Shown piece after piece: positions 24,786-33,239 of a DNA stretch of 41,384 nucleotides. How positions within the stretch are numbered: the stretch's first letter is position 1; the number at the start of each line of letters is the position of its first letter. The notes beneath the pieces were generated by a model. That model had not been told where the DNA came from, ran no database searches, and saw only the letters and a program-made list of their open reading frames with translations. The stretch comes from Desulfobacteraceae bacterium. Its GTDB lineage: Bacteria; Desulfobacterota; DSM-4660; Desulfatiglandales; Desulfatiglandaceae. The stretch lies in contig JAUWMR010000034.1 in NCBI GenBank assembly GCA_030613055.1, positions 1 through 41,384 of the forward strand. Reading direction: 5' to 3'. The translations under genes were made by a program, and so were the position numbers.

Positions 24786-25859
24786 TCATTGAGAGATATA
24801 AACACCTCTTTCCTTGTTCCTAATCTTGCCCTGTCTCCTGGCCTTATTGATAAAATTTCTTATCTGTTTGTCATCAAACCCTGTCTTTTCTCTAATCAGT
24901 GCAACATTAACGCCTTTTCTGCTTCTCCTGATAATTCCAACAACCGTGTCGAAAGGAGATTTTGATCTTGTTCTGGTCATGGCCTTTTTCGGCGCTGCTT
25001 TCGTCCTGGGCTTTCGAGTTATAGATTTAGCTTTTGTCTTCTCAGTCGCACGGATCAGTGGCTTTTTCTTTCGTGACGATTTTTTAGGAGGTTTCGACCT
25101 TTTCTTGTATGGCGTTGCAGGATCTTCCATCTCAAGGCCGAATACATCCGCAATATCAGATTCAGCAATAACTCTTGCGGTTTTCTTTTTGGCCTTTTTG
25201 AGCAACTTTCGTGTCTTATCTTCCACGGCCTGGGTTACAAGGTCTTTCATCTTGACTTTTCTGAGTTTAAAAAAGAGATCTGGCTCTTCATCAAGCCTTG
25301 CGCCTATGCCATACAGGGTGGCAGCCACATGCTTGCACATATAGGCCCAGTCAGGACAACTGCAAGAAAATTCAATCTCTTTTGGCGAGGGGAACAGGCC
25401 CTTCCCCCGGGTCGTAAATATTTCACCTAATGCCTTTGGAAATTTCCCGGCTAAAAGCTCCTGCAGTGAATCTAATTCACCTTCACAGACAGCCTTAATT
25501 TCCTGCCAGACCTTTTTATTAACAGCCTTTATCTTAATACTTACAGAATAGGGTCTTGATCTCGTCCCCTGAACAAGGGATTCGACCTTACCTGAAGCTA
25601 TCTGTAGATCCAGCACTGCGCCGTGACGAACATAACTCTGTCCCCGGCCAATACGATTGGAGTAATCTGCATAACTTTCAAGGTTGCGATTCCATGATTT
25701 GCCCCACCATGTCCTGGTAATCGCCCTTCCCTCAATAAAAATAGGTTTGATATCCGGGTTTTTCTTTTTGAGTTGTTCTAATTTCCTTTCTGCTTTTGCT
25801 CTCTTCTCAGCAACGGATACATAAGGCAGATAATAACCCCAATAGCCCATAATGCTCAC
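24786..25859 (-). CDS. SWIM zinc-finger protein, SNF2 helicase partner
   Basis: A 357-residue protein with a SWIM zinc finger CSCPDWAYMCKH (Cys166, Cys168, Cys175, His177) preceded by a conserved WWGKSWNRNLESYADYSNRI-type N-terminal region (residues 51-70). A lysine/arginine-rich linker (about 255-300) and a C-terminal winged-helix-like segment (about 303-357) suggest DNA contact. SWIM proteins of this kind very commonly sit beside a SNF2 ATPase in bacteria, as here: the ATPase gene lies 212 bases upstream on the same strand. The function of the pair is not established. A family C palindrome separates the two. Confidence 0.85.
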   Translation of the reverse strand: MSIMGYWGYYLPYVSVAEKRAKAERKLEQLKKKNPDIKPIFIEGRAITRTWWGKSWNRNLESYADYSNRIGRGQSYVRHGAVLDLQIASGKVESLVQGTRSRPYSVSIKIKAVNKKVWQEIKAVCEGELDSLQELLAGKFPKALGEIFTTRGKGLFPSPKEIEFSCSCPDWAYMCKHVAATLYGIGARLDEEPDLFFKLRKVKMKDLVTQAVEDKTRKLLKKAKKKTARVIAESDIADVFGLEMEDPATPYKKRSKPPKKSSRKKKPLIRATEKTKAKSITRKPRTKAAPKKAMTRTRSKSPFDTVVGIIRRSRKGVNVALIREKTGFDDKQIRNFINKARRQGKIRNKERGVYISQ

Positions 25860-25912
25860 CTCTCAATCGTATTTGCTCAATAATTTGATTTTATAAAAAT
25901 ACTTTTTTTAAA

Positions 25913-25974
25913 CGTAGCGCAGGGCTTCAGCCCTGCATTTCAACGGCAAAGCAGAGCTAAAGCTCTGCGCTACA
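25913..25974. repeat. Palindromic repeat family C, copy 1
   Basis: CGTAGCGCAGGGCTTCAGCC followed by CTGC is inverted at the other side as GCAGAGCTAAAGCTCTGCGC then TAC, about 62 bases in all. Each arm is itself palindromic (GGGCTTCAGCCC; AGAGCTAAAGCTCT), giving a hairpin of hairpins. A second copy is at 33841-33905. It lies between the SNF2 and SWIM genes; the remainder of 25975-26071 shows no feature. Confidence 0.85.
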
Positions 25975-26071
25975 TGCCCGCACCGAAGATGCGATATGTT
26001 CGTTGAATAAAAAGCTTCTTTTCTTTCGAGTCCGCCCCAGACTGACGTTAGATAAAATCGCGAAAGCGATT

Positions 26072-28747
26072 TTATAATGACAATTTAAAAATATCCATTA
26101 GTTCATCATTTTTCATTTCGGTTATCCAGGACTCTTTTGTGCTTGCAATAACATCTTCCGACAACCTGGATTTTTCTTCCAACATCATATCAATTTTCTC
26201 TTCCACAGTGCCCTTGGTCAAAAACTTGTGTACAATTACATTTTTTTTCTGCCCAATCCTGAACGCACGGTCGGTTGCCTGGTTTTCTACGGCAGGATTC
26301 CACCACCGGTCAAAATGAATTACATGGTTTGCCTCTGTCAAATTCAACCCTACTCCTCCTGCCTTTAAAGACAACACCATAAAAGGAACATAGCCCTGAC
26401 TCTGAAATTGCTCAATAATCTTTCTCCTTTTACCCACAGCCACACTCCCATGCAAAATCAGGCCCTTTCGATGAAAAATGCCCTCTAAAAAATCATGAAG
26501 CGGTTCCGTCATTTCCTTAAACTGCGTAAAAACGAGGACCTTTTCTCTTTTCTCATATATTGTTTCGCAAATTTCACGAAGCCTTAGAAACTTGCCGCTC
26601 TCTTTTTCTTCAAATCCTCCGGTCCCTAAATACTGATCCGGGTGATTGCAGATCTGTTTGAATTTCATAAGGGAAGAAAGGATCAGCCCCTTTCTTTGGA
26701 TCCCCTCTGTTTCGGCGATTGACTCCCTTATCCCTTCAACCATATTTTTATACAAAAGGACCTGTTTCTTGCTTAAAGGGGCATATGTCTTCATCTCAAC
26801 CTTTTCAGGGAGATCGGAAATAACCGATTTATCGGTTTTCAACCGTCTCAGAATATAAGGGCTGATAAGCCTGCGCAATCTTGAATAACCTGTGTGATCA
26901 TCCTTTAAATCTTTTGAAAATTGTTTAAACTCTTTTACGTTTCCAAGCAATCCCGGATTTAAAAAATCAAACAGGGACCAGAGGTCCGAGAGCCGGTTCT
27001 CAATCGGGGTTCCCGTCATGACAATCCTGTTTCGGGAAGTGAGTTTTTTTATTGCCCTGGTCTGTTTTGTCCCTGGATTTTTGATCGCCTGGGCCTCGTC
27101 CAGAATAATGTAGTCCCATGAATAGGATTGAAGCCATTCATATCTTTGAGCCAACGCATAGGTGGTTATGACAAGATCAAACGCGTCCAATGATTTCTTG
27201 TCTTCAATCCTGGCGTTCTTCTTTGGGTTCGCCCCGGGATGCGCAATATGGAATTTGATTTCAGGGGAAAACCGGTTGATTTCATTGGCCCAGTTGGAGA
27301 TAAGGGATGCCGGAATAACCAGCAGGCTTGCATTGCGGGATTTCCCTGGTTTTTTCAGATCAGACTTTAATCTATTTAAAAAGGCCAGGACCTGGACGGT
27401 CTTGCCAAGGCCCATATCATCAGCCAGGCAGGCCCCGAACCGGAGCGAATGCAAGAAATAGAGCCAGTCCAGGCCTTTCTGTTGGTACTTCCTTAGCTCG
27501 CCCTTGAATGCCTTGTCAGGTGTTACTGAGATAATTAGGGCAGGGTCCAGCAGCTTGCGGAATACCGATTCCAGCCATTTCCCGTTTGAGACACTGCTCT
27601 CTACCTCAGCGTCCTGAATACCTAAGAATTTTTCAGGCATAAGTTGCAGGCGCATGGCATCTTTCAAGCTCAGGCCCTCATCTCCCATCATCTTTTTCGC
27701 TTTTTCATAGGCATCAAGTGTCTGTTTCAGCTTTTCAGGATCGACTGCCACCCATTTATTCTTTATGAAGGCAAGCCCTTCCGATTCATCCAGTAATTGT
27801 CTTGCTTCTTTTTCAGAAATCTGCGTGTCCCCGAGAAACAACCGGGCATTAAAATTCAAAATTGCATCCATGCCAACAAAAGAGGGCTTTGAATCACCGG
27901 CGCTGAAATTCAGACTCACACTCGATTTATTACCCTTCCACCAGTTTGGAATCCTGCACAAAATACCTGATTCTTCGTAAACAGGGATCTCCTTTAGAAA
28001 AGTAAATGCCTCTTTGGAAGTCCAGGCAAGGGGATGAAAGAGTTCTCCTGTCTCAAGAAGATCTGTAATTAGAGGACTTTTTTTTGCGGCGATATGAACC
28101 GTTGCAAGAAGTTTTAACAGCCTTTCATTATCGTTTTCATATTCCTGCATTGCGTGTTTGAGCGGGAGATGTTTTGACCTTCCCTGCCTGTTTAGCCTGG
28201 TGGAATAGGTTGCCATAAAAGCAAACGGATAATCTTCACTCTTATTTTCAACGAGATGGAAAAACACCCTGCCCACGAGATGCACATTGGGGCTGTAAGT
28301 CTTAATGAAATCCTCAACGGTTCCTTCGTAAGCATTAATCGCCCGGCTAAAGGCATTGTTTAACCCCTCCCACACCGCTTCAAGCAGACCCATACTTAGA
28401 TATTCCGAACCGATCATCATAGGGGCACGATCTAAATGCGTCCTTAATTCATCTTCTTCTATCAAAACCTTGGCATTATGGCGAAGCATCTCAAGATCAG
28501 GAGTCTGGCTCAATCTCTTAGTATAAACCCCGGTGAAATTTCGCCAGTAATCAAGGGAAGGGGAAAATAATACCTGATGATCGCAAAACCCCAGGAACAA
28601 AAGCCATGAATCGGAATCGTCAGAGAAGCGTTTAAATATTTCGTCCTGCAACAGCCGGGTGCTCTTGTTTGTGGCATTTTGCGCGTCAGTCCATTCCAAC
28701 TGGAGCGAACCGTTCGGCATAACAACAACAATCAATTCCTGGTTCAT
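26072..28747 (-). CDS. SNF2/RapA-family DNA-dependent ATPase
   Basis: An 891-residue Swi2/Snf2-type ATPase. The N-terminal 420 residues are a bacterial SNF2-associated region. The ATPase core has motif I DDMGLGKT (about 443-450), motif II LDEAQ (about 549-553), motif III MTGTPIENR and motif VI QATDRAFRIGQ. Motif I reads DDMGLGKT where DEMGLGKT is usual. It should remodel or translocate on DNA or DNA-protein complexes. The start at 28747 is chosen for GAGGAA immediately upstream of ATG; the frame is open to 28861 but that stretch contains a REP-like hairpin and is unconserved. The SWIM protein gene is its likely partner. Confidence 0.92.
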   Translation of the reverse strand: MNQELIVVVMPNGSLQLEWTDAQNATNKSTRLLQDEIFKRFSDDSDSWLLFLGFCDHQVLFSPSLDYWRNFTGVYTKRLSQTPDLEMLRHNAKVLIEEDELRTHLDRAPMMIGSEYLSMGLLEAVWEGLNNAFSRAINAYEGTVEDFIKTYSPNVHLVGRVFFHLVENKSEDYPFAFMATYSTRLNRQGRSKHLPLKHAMQEYENDNERLLKLLATVHIAAKKSPLITDLLETGELFHPLAWTSKEAFTFLKEIPVYEESGILCRIPNWWKGNKSSVSLNFSAGDSKPSFVGMDAILNFNARLFLGDTQISEKEARQLLDESEGLAFIKNKWVAVDPEKLKQTLDAYEKAKKMMGDEGLSLKDAMRLQLMPEKFLGIQDAEVESSVSNGKWLESVFRKLLDPALIISVTPDKAFKGELRKYQQKGLDWLYFLHSLRFGACLADDMGLGKTVQVLAFLNRLKSDLKKPGKSRNASLLVIPASLISNWANEINRFSPEIKFHIAHPGANPKKNARIEDKKSLDAFDLVITTYALAQRYEWLQSYSWDYIILDEAQAIKNPGTKQTRAIKKLTSRNRIVMTGTPIENRLSDLWSLFDFLNPGLLGNVKEFKQFSKDLKDDHTGYSRLRRLISPYILRRLKTDKSVISDLPEKVEMKTYAPLSKKQVLLYKNMVEGIRESIAETEGIQRKGLILSSLMKFKQICNHPDQYLGTGGFEEKESGKFLRLREICETIYEKREKVLVFTQFKEMTEPLHDFLEGIFHRKGLILHGSVAVGKRRKIIEQFQSQGYVPFMVLSLKAGGVGLNLTEANHVIHFDRWWNPAVENQATDRAFRIGQKKNVIVHKFLTKGTVEEKIDMMLEEKSRLSEDVIASTKESWITEMKNDELMDIFKLSL

Positions 28748-28838
28748 CACTTCCTCAATGTGCTGACTCTCAAATAAACAGGCCTGGGCGACCTCGTTTG
28801 AAAATTTACACTTATCCTCAACTAACCCCGCAGATTGA

Positions 28839-28868
28839 CCTGTCTGCGTGCGGCGACGCACAGGCAGG
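28839..28868. repeat. REP-like hairpin
   Basis: CCTGTCTGCGTGC and GCACAGGCAGG pair around a short loop (GGCGAC). It has the size and shape of REP/BIME units. A REP-associated type transposase lies at the right edge of the window, but whether it acts on this hairpin is unknown. Confidence 0.6.
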
Positions 28869-28899
28869 CGCAGAGATCGTGAAAAAGGGCCATTTCCAG

Positions 28900-29030
28900 G
28901 AGGCTGTCCGAGAATTCAGAAAAACTGTCATTTCGAGCGTAGCGAGAAATCTTATTGTATTGAAAATACATAAGTTTTAGATTTCTCCCTGCGGTCGAAA
29001 TGACATAAAAACCTATTCTCGGACAGCTTC
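28900..29030. mobile_element. MITE, family D, with target duplication
   Basis: A 131-base element with ends GAGGCTGTCCGAGAAT and ATTCTCGGACAGCTTC (one mismatch). The inner arms GTCATTTCGAGCGTAGCGAG and TCCCTGCGGTCGAAATGAC pair, so the whole folds into a hairpin. CCAG flanks both sides (28896-28899 and 29031-29034), a likely 4-base target duplication. The region between it and the ATPase promoter (29035-29268) contains an inverted repeat AACTGTGCG/CGCACAGTT (29104 and 29190) and a short open tail (see findings), but no gene I can support. Confidence 0.75.
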
Positions 29031-29269
29031 CCAGATGGACACTACATAGAATCAGGACGTTTCAATCAATATCAAGATTTATACCTGTATGCAAAGATTT
29101 TCAAACTGTGCGGTTATATGTAACTCCCAGAAATCTGCCACCCTTTTCCCACATAACCACTCCTACAAACAAAGAACTTTAAATCCAATCGCACAGTTCG
29201 AAGATTTTCGACCAATGTTTCAACATGTCTCATTTTTCATTAAAAAAACAAAAGCCCCTAAAAAGATAT

Positions 29270-29328
29270 TGACTTTTTTATCTTATGAGATAAAATGGTG
29301 ATGACTTTTTTATCTTATGGGGTAAAAT
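29270..29328 (+). promoter_or_regulatory. Tandem promoter/operator of the DUF4143 ATPase gene
   Basis: Two copies of a 27-base unit, TGACTTTTTTATCTTATG then R-G-R-T-AAAAT, start 32 bases apart (29270 and 29302), about three helical turns. In copy 1 TTGACT (29269-29274), a 16-base spacer and TAAAAT (29291-29296) make a sigma70 promoter, and the palindrome TTTATCT-TATG-AGATAAA (29277-29294) covers the spacer and -10. Copy 2 keeps the left half-site. It ends 6 bases before the ATG, so the leader would be very short. The design suggests cooperative repression. Confidence 0.6.
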
Positions 29329-29334
29329 AGCGCT

Positions 29335-30558
29335 ATGATTAAGAGACACCTGAATGAAGTTTGTTTTAGTCCGGGTTTTGGACGCCAGATGCGTTTTGTG
29401 GCCGGTCCCCGTCAGGTTGGCAAAACAACCCTTGCCAGGTCCTTTCTTGAGCAGCTTAAAATATCCAAAATGTACTATAACTGGGACCTCAGGAAAACCA
29501 GGGATGCATTCCGCAATGATCCCTATTTTTTTGAAACCATGGTATATGATTTTTCAGGTCAAGGACCTTTGTGGATATGTTTTGACGAGATCCACAAAAT
29601 GCCAAAGTGGAAGAATATTTTAAAGGATTATTTTGACAAATTTGAACAGCATTGCAGGTTTATTGTTACGGGCAGCGCGCGCCTTGACTGGTTTCGCAGG
29701 TCAGGGGATTCTTTAGCCGGCCGCTATTTTTTGTTCAGGCTGTTTCCGTTATCGCTTTCTGAACTTGTGGGTAAGAAGCCTATATACATAGAAGAAGGAC
29801 AATCAGCAGAAGAATTTATTGAACGCAAATTAGCAAAAGTTACCTATGAAGCGGATTTGTTAGAACAATTGCTGAACTTCAGCGGTTTTCCCGAGCCCTG
29901 TCTTAAAGCAAAATCCACCTTTCATCGCCGCTGGCAGAGGGACATGGTGGACCGCCTAGTGAGGGAGGACATCCGTGATCTAACCCGTATCATGGACGTT
30001 GAAAACGTAGCTACCATTATGAGTTTATTACCTGAAAGGGTCGGGGGTCTGTTATCCCTGAACGCGATTAGAGAAGATGTGGGCATAAGTTACACGGCTG
30101 TAAAGAATTGCATTTCAGCCCTGCAGTTGTCTTATGCCGTATTTTTAATCTCTCCTTACAGTTCGAGAATTGCAAGGGCCATTAAAAAAGAAAAGAAGTG
30201 CTATTTTTTTGACTGGACCCGCTGCCCGGATAAATCCAGACGATTTGAGAATTATGTTGCAGTTGAACTTAAGAGCATGATTGAACGCTGGAATGACCAA
30301 GGCATTGGGGACTTCGATCTATGTTTTATTCGCACAAAAGAGAGAAAAGAGACCGACTTTTTAATAGTTAATAATCAAAAACCCTGGTGCCTCTTTGAGG
30401 CAAAATTGAAAGACCAAACAATAGACAACCATCATCTGAAACAAGCAAAAGCCCTGGGAGATATCCCGGTAGTTCAGATCTGTCACCAAAATAAGGTCCT
30501 AAAAAAGAGCGACAATCAATTATTCAGGATTTCTGCCAGCCGTTTTTTCAACAGTTGA
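29335..30558 (+). CDS. AAA ATPase with DUF4143 C-terminal domain
   Basis: A 407-residue ATP-binding protein of the AAA_14/DUF4143 family. Walker A is GPRQVGKTT (24-32), Walker B is ICFDEIHKMPKW, and sensor-like VTGSARLD follows. The C-terminal part has a winged-helix-like stretch (INAIREDVGISYTAVKN type) and a nuclease-like strand pair ETDFLIVNNQKPWCLFEAK (about residues 340-360), the arrangement of PD-(D/E)XK folds. Such proteins are abundant in mobile and TA-rich regions; function is largely unknown, possibly toxin-like or DNA-processing. No ribosome site precedes the ATG other than GGGG at 29319-29322. Its promoter is the tandem operator at 29270-29328. Confidence 0.88.
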   Translation: MIKRHLNEVCFSPGFGRQMRFVAGPRQVGKTTLARSFLEQLKISKMYYNWDLRKTRDAFRNDPYFFETMVYDFSGQGPLWICFDEIHKMPKWKNILKDYFDKFEQHCRFIVTGSARLDWFRRSGDSLAGRYFLFRLFPLSLSELVGKKPIYIEEGQSAEEFIERKLAKVTYEADLLEQLLNFSGFPEPCLKAKSTFHRRWQRDMVDRLVREDIRDLTRIMDVENVATIMSLLPERVGGLLSLNAIREDVGISYTAVKNCISALQLSYAVFLISPYSSRIARAIKKEKKCYFFDWTRCPDKSRRFENYVAVELKSMIERWNDQGIGDFDLCFIRTKERKETDFLIVNNQKPWCLFEAKLKDQTIDNHHLKQAKALGDIPVVQICHQNKVLKKSDNQLFRISASRFFNS

Positions 30559-30589
30559 TGGTACAGTGTGCAAGGAGGGGATTAAAAAT

Positions 30590-30649
30590 ATGTCAGTAAA
30601 AAAGTATATTAATTTCAAAATGTTAGGGGTCAACATTTATTGGTTATAA
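30590..30649 (+). other. Ribosome-site-led mini-ORF of 19 codons
   Basis: AAGGAGGGG (30572-30580), 9 bases and ATG begin MSVKKYINFKMLGVNIYWL then stop. It lies 32 bases after the ATPase gene. The strong ribosome site is striking for so short a frame. It could be a truncated gene start, cut where the GGGGTCAA-type sequence at 30625 begins (seen again near 41054 before the transposase), or a chance match. Confidence 0.25.
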
Positions 30650-30698
30650 ATGCCCACCAAGCCTTTTGGCAGGCTTTGTTCCCTGGCTCTTATTATCT

Positions 30699-31022
30699 TC
30701 ACCTTCTCGGTTTTGCCTTTGGTTGTACAGGAAGCTTCACTGGTATAGAGAATTTAATGCGACTCATCGAGCTACTTGCAACATCAGATTGATCTTGAGA
30801 ACCCACCGGCCCGAGAGGACCAGCAAAAACACCAATACCACCTTTTGTTTCTGAACTCTCACTTATGCTGACCGCGACGTCAAAGTGAATATTACGCATT
30901 TAAACAATTGAGCCGCCGCGTGGATTGATTTTAGCTCCGAGTTCAATGGCACTCTCCTGAGCGCTCCTTACTCCGCTAATGATCTGCTTGAGAGTCTCTT
31001 TTATGAAATCTTGCAGTTCCAT
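30699..31022 (-). pseudogene. Conserved hypothetical gene split by one in-frame stop
   Basis: On the minus strand AAAGGAG then ATG (31022) begins MELQDFIKETLKQIISGVRS and continues to GAKINPRGGSIV, stops at TAA (30900-30902), and continues in the same frame with MRNIHFDVAVSISES, ETKGGIGVFAGPLGPVG and a basic tail ending KPKAKPRR-like at 30699. The two halves read as one 107-residue protein of a type seen in many bacteria: an N-terminal helix of about 30 residues and a beta-rich domain. A C-to-T change at a CAA codon would create this stop. The second half could restart at its own ATG, directly after the stop. Function unknown. Confidence 0.7.
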
Positions 31023-31055
31023 TACTGAACTCCTTTTTTCTTACCTCATTACACA

Positions 31056-31970
31056 TTATAAGTACAAATTATTAAATTTCTTTTCATCTCTCCTGCTATC
31101 AAGATCCAATGAAGTGCCCGCACCGCTTAAGCCAACAATCTTTAACCTTAACCCCTCATAGTCGGAAAACATCCTTTCAATATCTGAGATTTTTAGACCT
31201 TGCCTGTATCTTCTGATCAAATTTTTTCCAAATATTTCCTTTAGCTTATCCCTTGAACTCTTCCTATGAAATTTTCTAATATTGTATGCTTCATCAATCC
31301 TCTCCACCGGGAAACTCTCTAAATTCGCAAAAGCCATGCTTGTTATCCTAAATCCAACTCTTCCATCTTCTCGAACCTCTTTTTTATCGATGTAATCAGC
31401 AGGAAATATAGTATCCGGTATCATCTTGAAAAATGGCCTGGGGAATGACCTGTAATATTTTTTTAACAAAGACTCTTTCACAAATGGATATATTAAATCA
31501 TATTCATCACATAACTCTTCACATATTTCTATGAACTCAGATACATCCCCTTCTTTTGTTGTAGGGGAATCCGAAGCAACAAATAAAACATATTTTTCTC
31601 CGGCATGGTTATAACCTTCTTTTACGTTATGCCCAAAGCTCTCTTTTTGCTGGATGAGCTTAATATTACTCCCCTCTGATAGTAAGTCAGGATCAATTTG
31701 CTCTCTCATTTCCTTTTCAGGACCAACAACAAGGATTCTGGCTATCTTTTCTGTGTTCCTTAGTGTGTTTAATATGTATTCTACCATTGGCTTTGGCTTG
31801 CCGGTTACACTTCTCGTCACCTTTATCTTTTTTAATGATTTGTATCCTCTCCTGAAATACCATTCTCCATAGGTAAATAAATCCTCCAATTGGTGATAAA
31901 ACTCTCTGAAAGAGAATCCTTTGACACCCCCTGCTAAAACTACTGCAACGATTTTGTTTTCAAGAGCCAT
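31056..31970 (-). CDS. Nucleotidyltransferase family protein (MobA-like NTP transferase)
   Basis: A 304-residue protein with a GT-A type NTP-transferase N-terminus: VVLAGGVKGFS (about residues 9-19), GKPKPMVEYIL (about 56-66, the K-P-M signature), RILVVGPEKE, and VLFVASDSPTTKEGD (about 127-141) for the metal-binding aspartate. The L-A-G-G loop lacks the usual G-x-G-T-R arrangement, so nucleotide and acceptor cannot be predicted. The last 90 residues are specific to this protein. It is an isolated minus-strand gene between a broken gene and a BrnTA pair. Confidence 0.75.
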   Translation of the reverse strand: MALENKIVAVVLAGGVKGFSFREFYHQLEDLFTYGEWYFRRGYKSLKKIKVTRSVTGKPKPMVEYILNTLRNTEKIARILVVGPEKEMREQIDPDLLSEGSNIKLIQQKESFGHNVKEGYNHAGEKYVLFVASDSPTTKEGDVSEFIEICEELCDEYDLIYPFVKESLLKKYYRSFPRPFFKMIPDTIFPADYIDKKEVREDGRVGFRITSMAFANLESFPVERIDEAYNIRKFHRKSSRDKLKEIFGKNLIRRYRQGLKISDIERMFSDYEGLRLKIVGLSGAGTSLDLDSRRDEKKFNNLYL

Positions 31971-32086
31971 AACTTAGGAAAACCCTGTTACCGGTATAAA
32001 ATATTGATCTAATACCCTAATTGAGCTAAAGCCCATCTACCTAAGGCAGTTATAAGCAAATGCGAAAAATGCCACGGCTTTTCCGA

Positions 32087-32344
32087 TCAGGTGAACTGAT
32101 TGGTTCGGGGCGGTTGCTTATGATGTGCGGCATATAGATCTAAAAGCCTGCGGATCATTTTTTGATACCGTGTATTATGCTTTTTTGCTTCATTTTTAAA
32201 AAAATCAATACTGTCTTTGCTGAGAGTGATCGTAATTTTTACATTCTCTTCTTTAAATAATAAATCTTCCGGAGGAGGTAGAAAATCATCAACTATACGT
32301 AATTTTCCCAATGGTTCATCAGTGTATTTAATTTTAGCTTTCAT
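32087..32344 (-). CDS. brnA: BrnA-type antitoxin
   Basis: An 85-residue antitoxin with the BrnA pattern: a middle strand VKITITLSKDSIDFFKNEA followed by YQKMIRRLLDLYAAHH, a ribbon-helix-helix domain at the C-terminal half. The start at 32344 follows GGGAGGAAAACAT. A longer frame to 32401 overlaps most of the toxin end and is less likely. It overlaps the toxin gene by 11 bases and is downstream of it, the usual toxin-first order of BrnTA. It should neutralise BrnT and repress the operon. Confidence 0.82.
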   Translation of the reverse strand: MKAKIKYTDEPLGKLRIVDDFLPPPEDLLFKEENVKITITLSKDSIDFFKNEAKKHNTRYQKMIRRLLDLYAAHHKQPPRTNQFT

Positions 32345-32606
32345 ATGTTTTCCTCCCTTTTCGCCAGTATCCTGCACCGATAATGCGTATAACACTGCCA
32401 CGATATGTGAAACGAACTGTTATAATACCATTTCCAACTTTGCCGAAACAGTAATATCGTTTTTCTTTTTGGCTGTGATTTAAGTCCTCTGCAATAATGC
32501 GGTCAGGATCGGTAAAAGCATATTGGGCAAATTCAAATGAAACTCCATGTTTCTCCTGATTTTGCTTGTCTTTTTTAGCATCCCACTCAAATCTTGCCTT
32601 TTTCAT
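32334..32606 (-). CDS. brnT: BrnT-type ribonuclease toxin
   Basis: A 90-residue BrnT toxin: FEWDAKKDKQNQEKHGVSFE and F-A-x-x-A-F-T-D-P are family hallmarks, then EKRYYCFGKVGNGIITVRFT, and the IRIIGAGYWRKGRKTY end (family usually I-I-S-A-R-x-A). BrnT has a RelE-like fold and degrades RNA. ATG 32606 is chosen; a TTG five codons upstream is possible. No ribosome site is evident. The 32607-32840 space upstream is AT-rich, then has a GC-rich palindromic stretch (32689-32725) with no gene. Confidence 0.85.
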   Translation of the reverse strand: MKKARFEWDAKKDKQNQEKHGVSFEFAQYAFTDPDRIIAEDLNHSQKEKRYYCFGKVGNGIITVRFTYRGSVIRIIGAGYWRKGRKTYES

Positions 32607-32840
32607 AATTAATAATATCAAAGGGGAGGGAGAAAACCAATATAAATATACATATAATAATATGGTTTTTAACTGGGCAGCCGAGCACCGAACGGCCGGC
32701 GGGATGAGCCGCCGTCGGCTGGGGGCGGATCATACCGAAACAGTGGTTAAAACCTTACATGTTGCGACTTTTCATAATTATTGTAAAAGCCGCAAGATAT
32801 AGCCCGTCTGTCTTCATGGCGTTGTTATTGTTATGTCATT

Positions 32841-33239
32841 CTACTCAATTAACTCGAAAAGTTCGAATTTTGATGCTCTCTTGTCGAATGTAAGGACACA
32901 CTTGCAACCTGAAGATTTTGCAGAATGTGCGATTAAAAGATCTGAAAGGTCGATTTTGCCTTCACGGCCTGAAAAGATAAAACGCTGAATGGCTGACTGG
33001 TTCTCAAACTTTAAAATAGGCATTAATAAAAGCTCGTTCATAGAGTCTAAAATTTGTTGTCTCGGAATCTCATAGACAGATTCCAGCACCCATAGCGTCT
33101 CAAGAACAACGAGCAACGGAACCCAAAATTCTTCTTTATCAGCCTCTGCCTGCTTGAAAATGCTGTAAATCGCTTTGGCTTGCAGCTCATCGTCTCTCAC
33201 AAGAAATCTTACCAACACATTAGTATCTATAGCCCTCAT
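32841..33239 (-). CDS. vapC: PIN-domain toxin VapC-like
   Basis: A 132-residue PIN ribonuclease with the four-acid pocket: Asp5 (IDTNVLVRFL), Glu47 (VLETLWVL), Asp97/Asp100 (IDLSDLLIA) and Asp119 (TFDKRA). It overlaps the upstream AbrB antitoxin gene by four bases (ATGA). This is a standard VapBC layout with antitoxin first. The RNA target is unknown. It appears intact. Confidence 0.9.
   Translation of the reverse strand: MRAIDTNVLVRFLVRDDELQAKAIYSIFKQAEADKEEFWVPLLVVLETLWVLESVYEIPRQQILDSMNELLLMPILKFENQSAIQRFIFSGREGKIDLSDLLIAHSAKSSGCKCVLTFDKRASKFELFELIE

Noticed and set aside
28798-28980. 60-codon plus-strand frame with a TPR-like KKGHFQEAVREF stretch
   Set aside because: It crosses the REP-like hairpin and enters the MITE at the AVREF residues, so the resemblance is chance.
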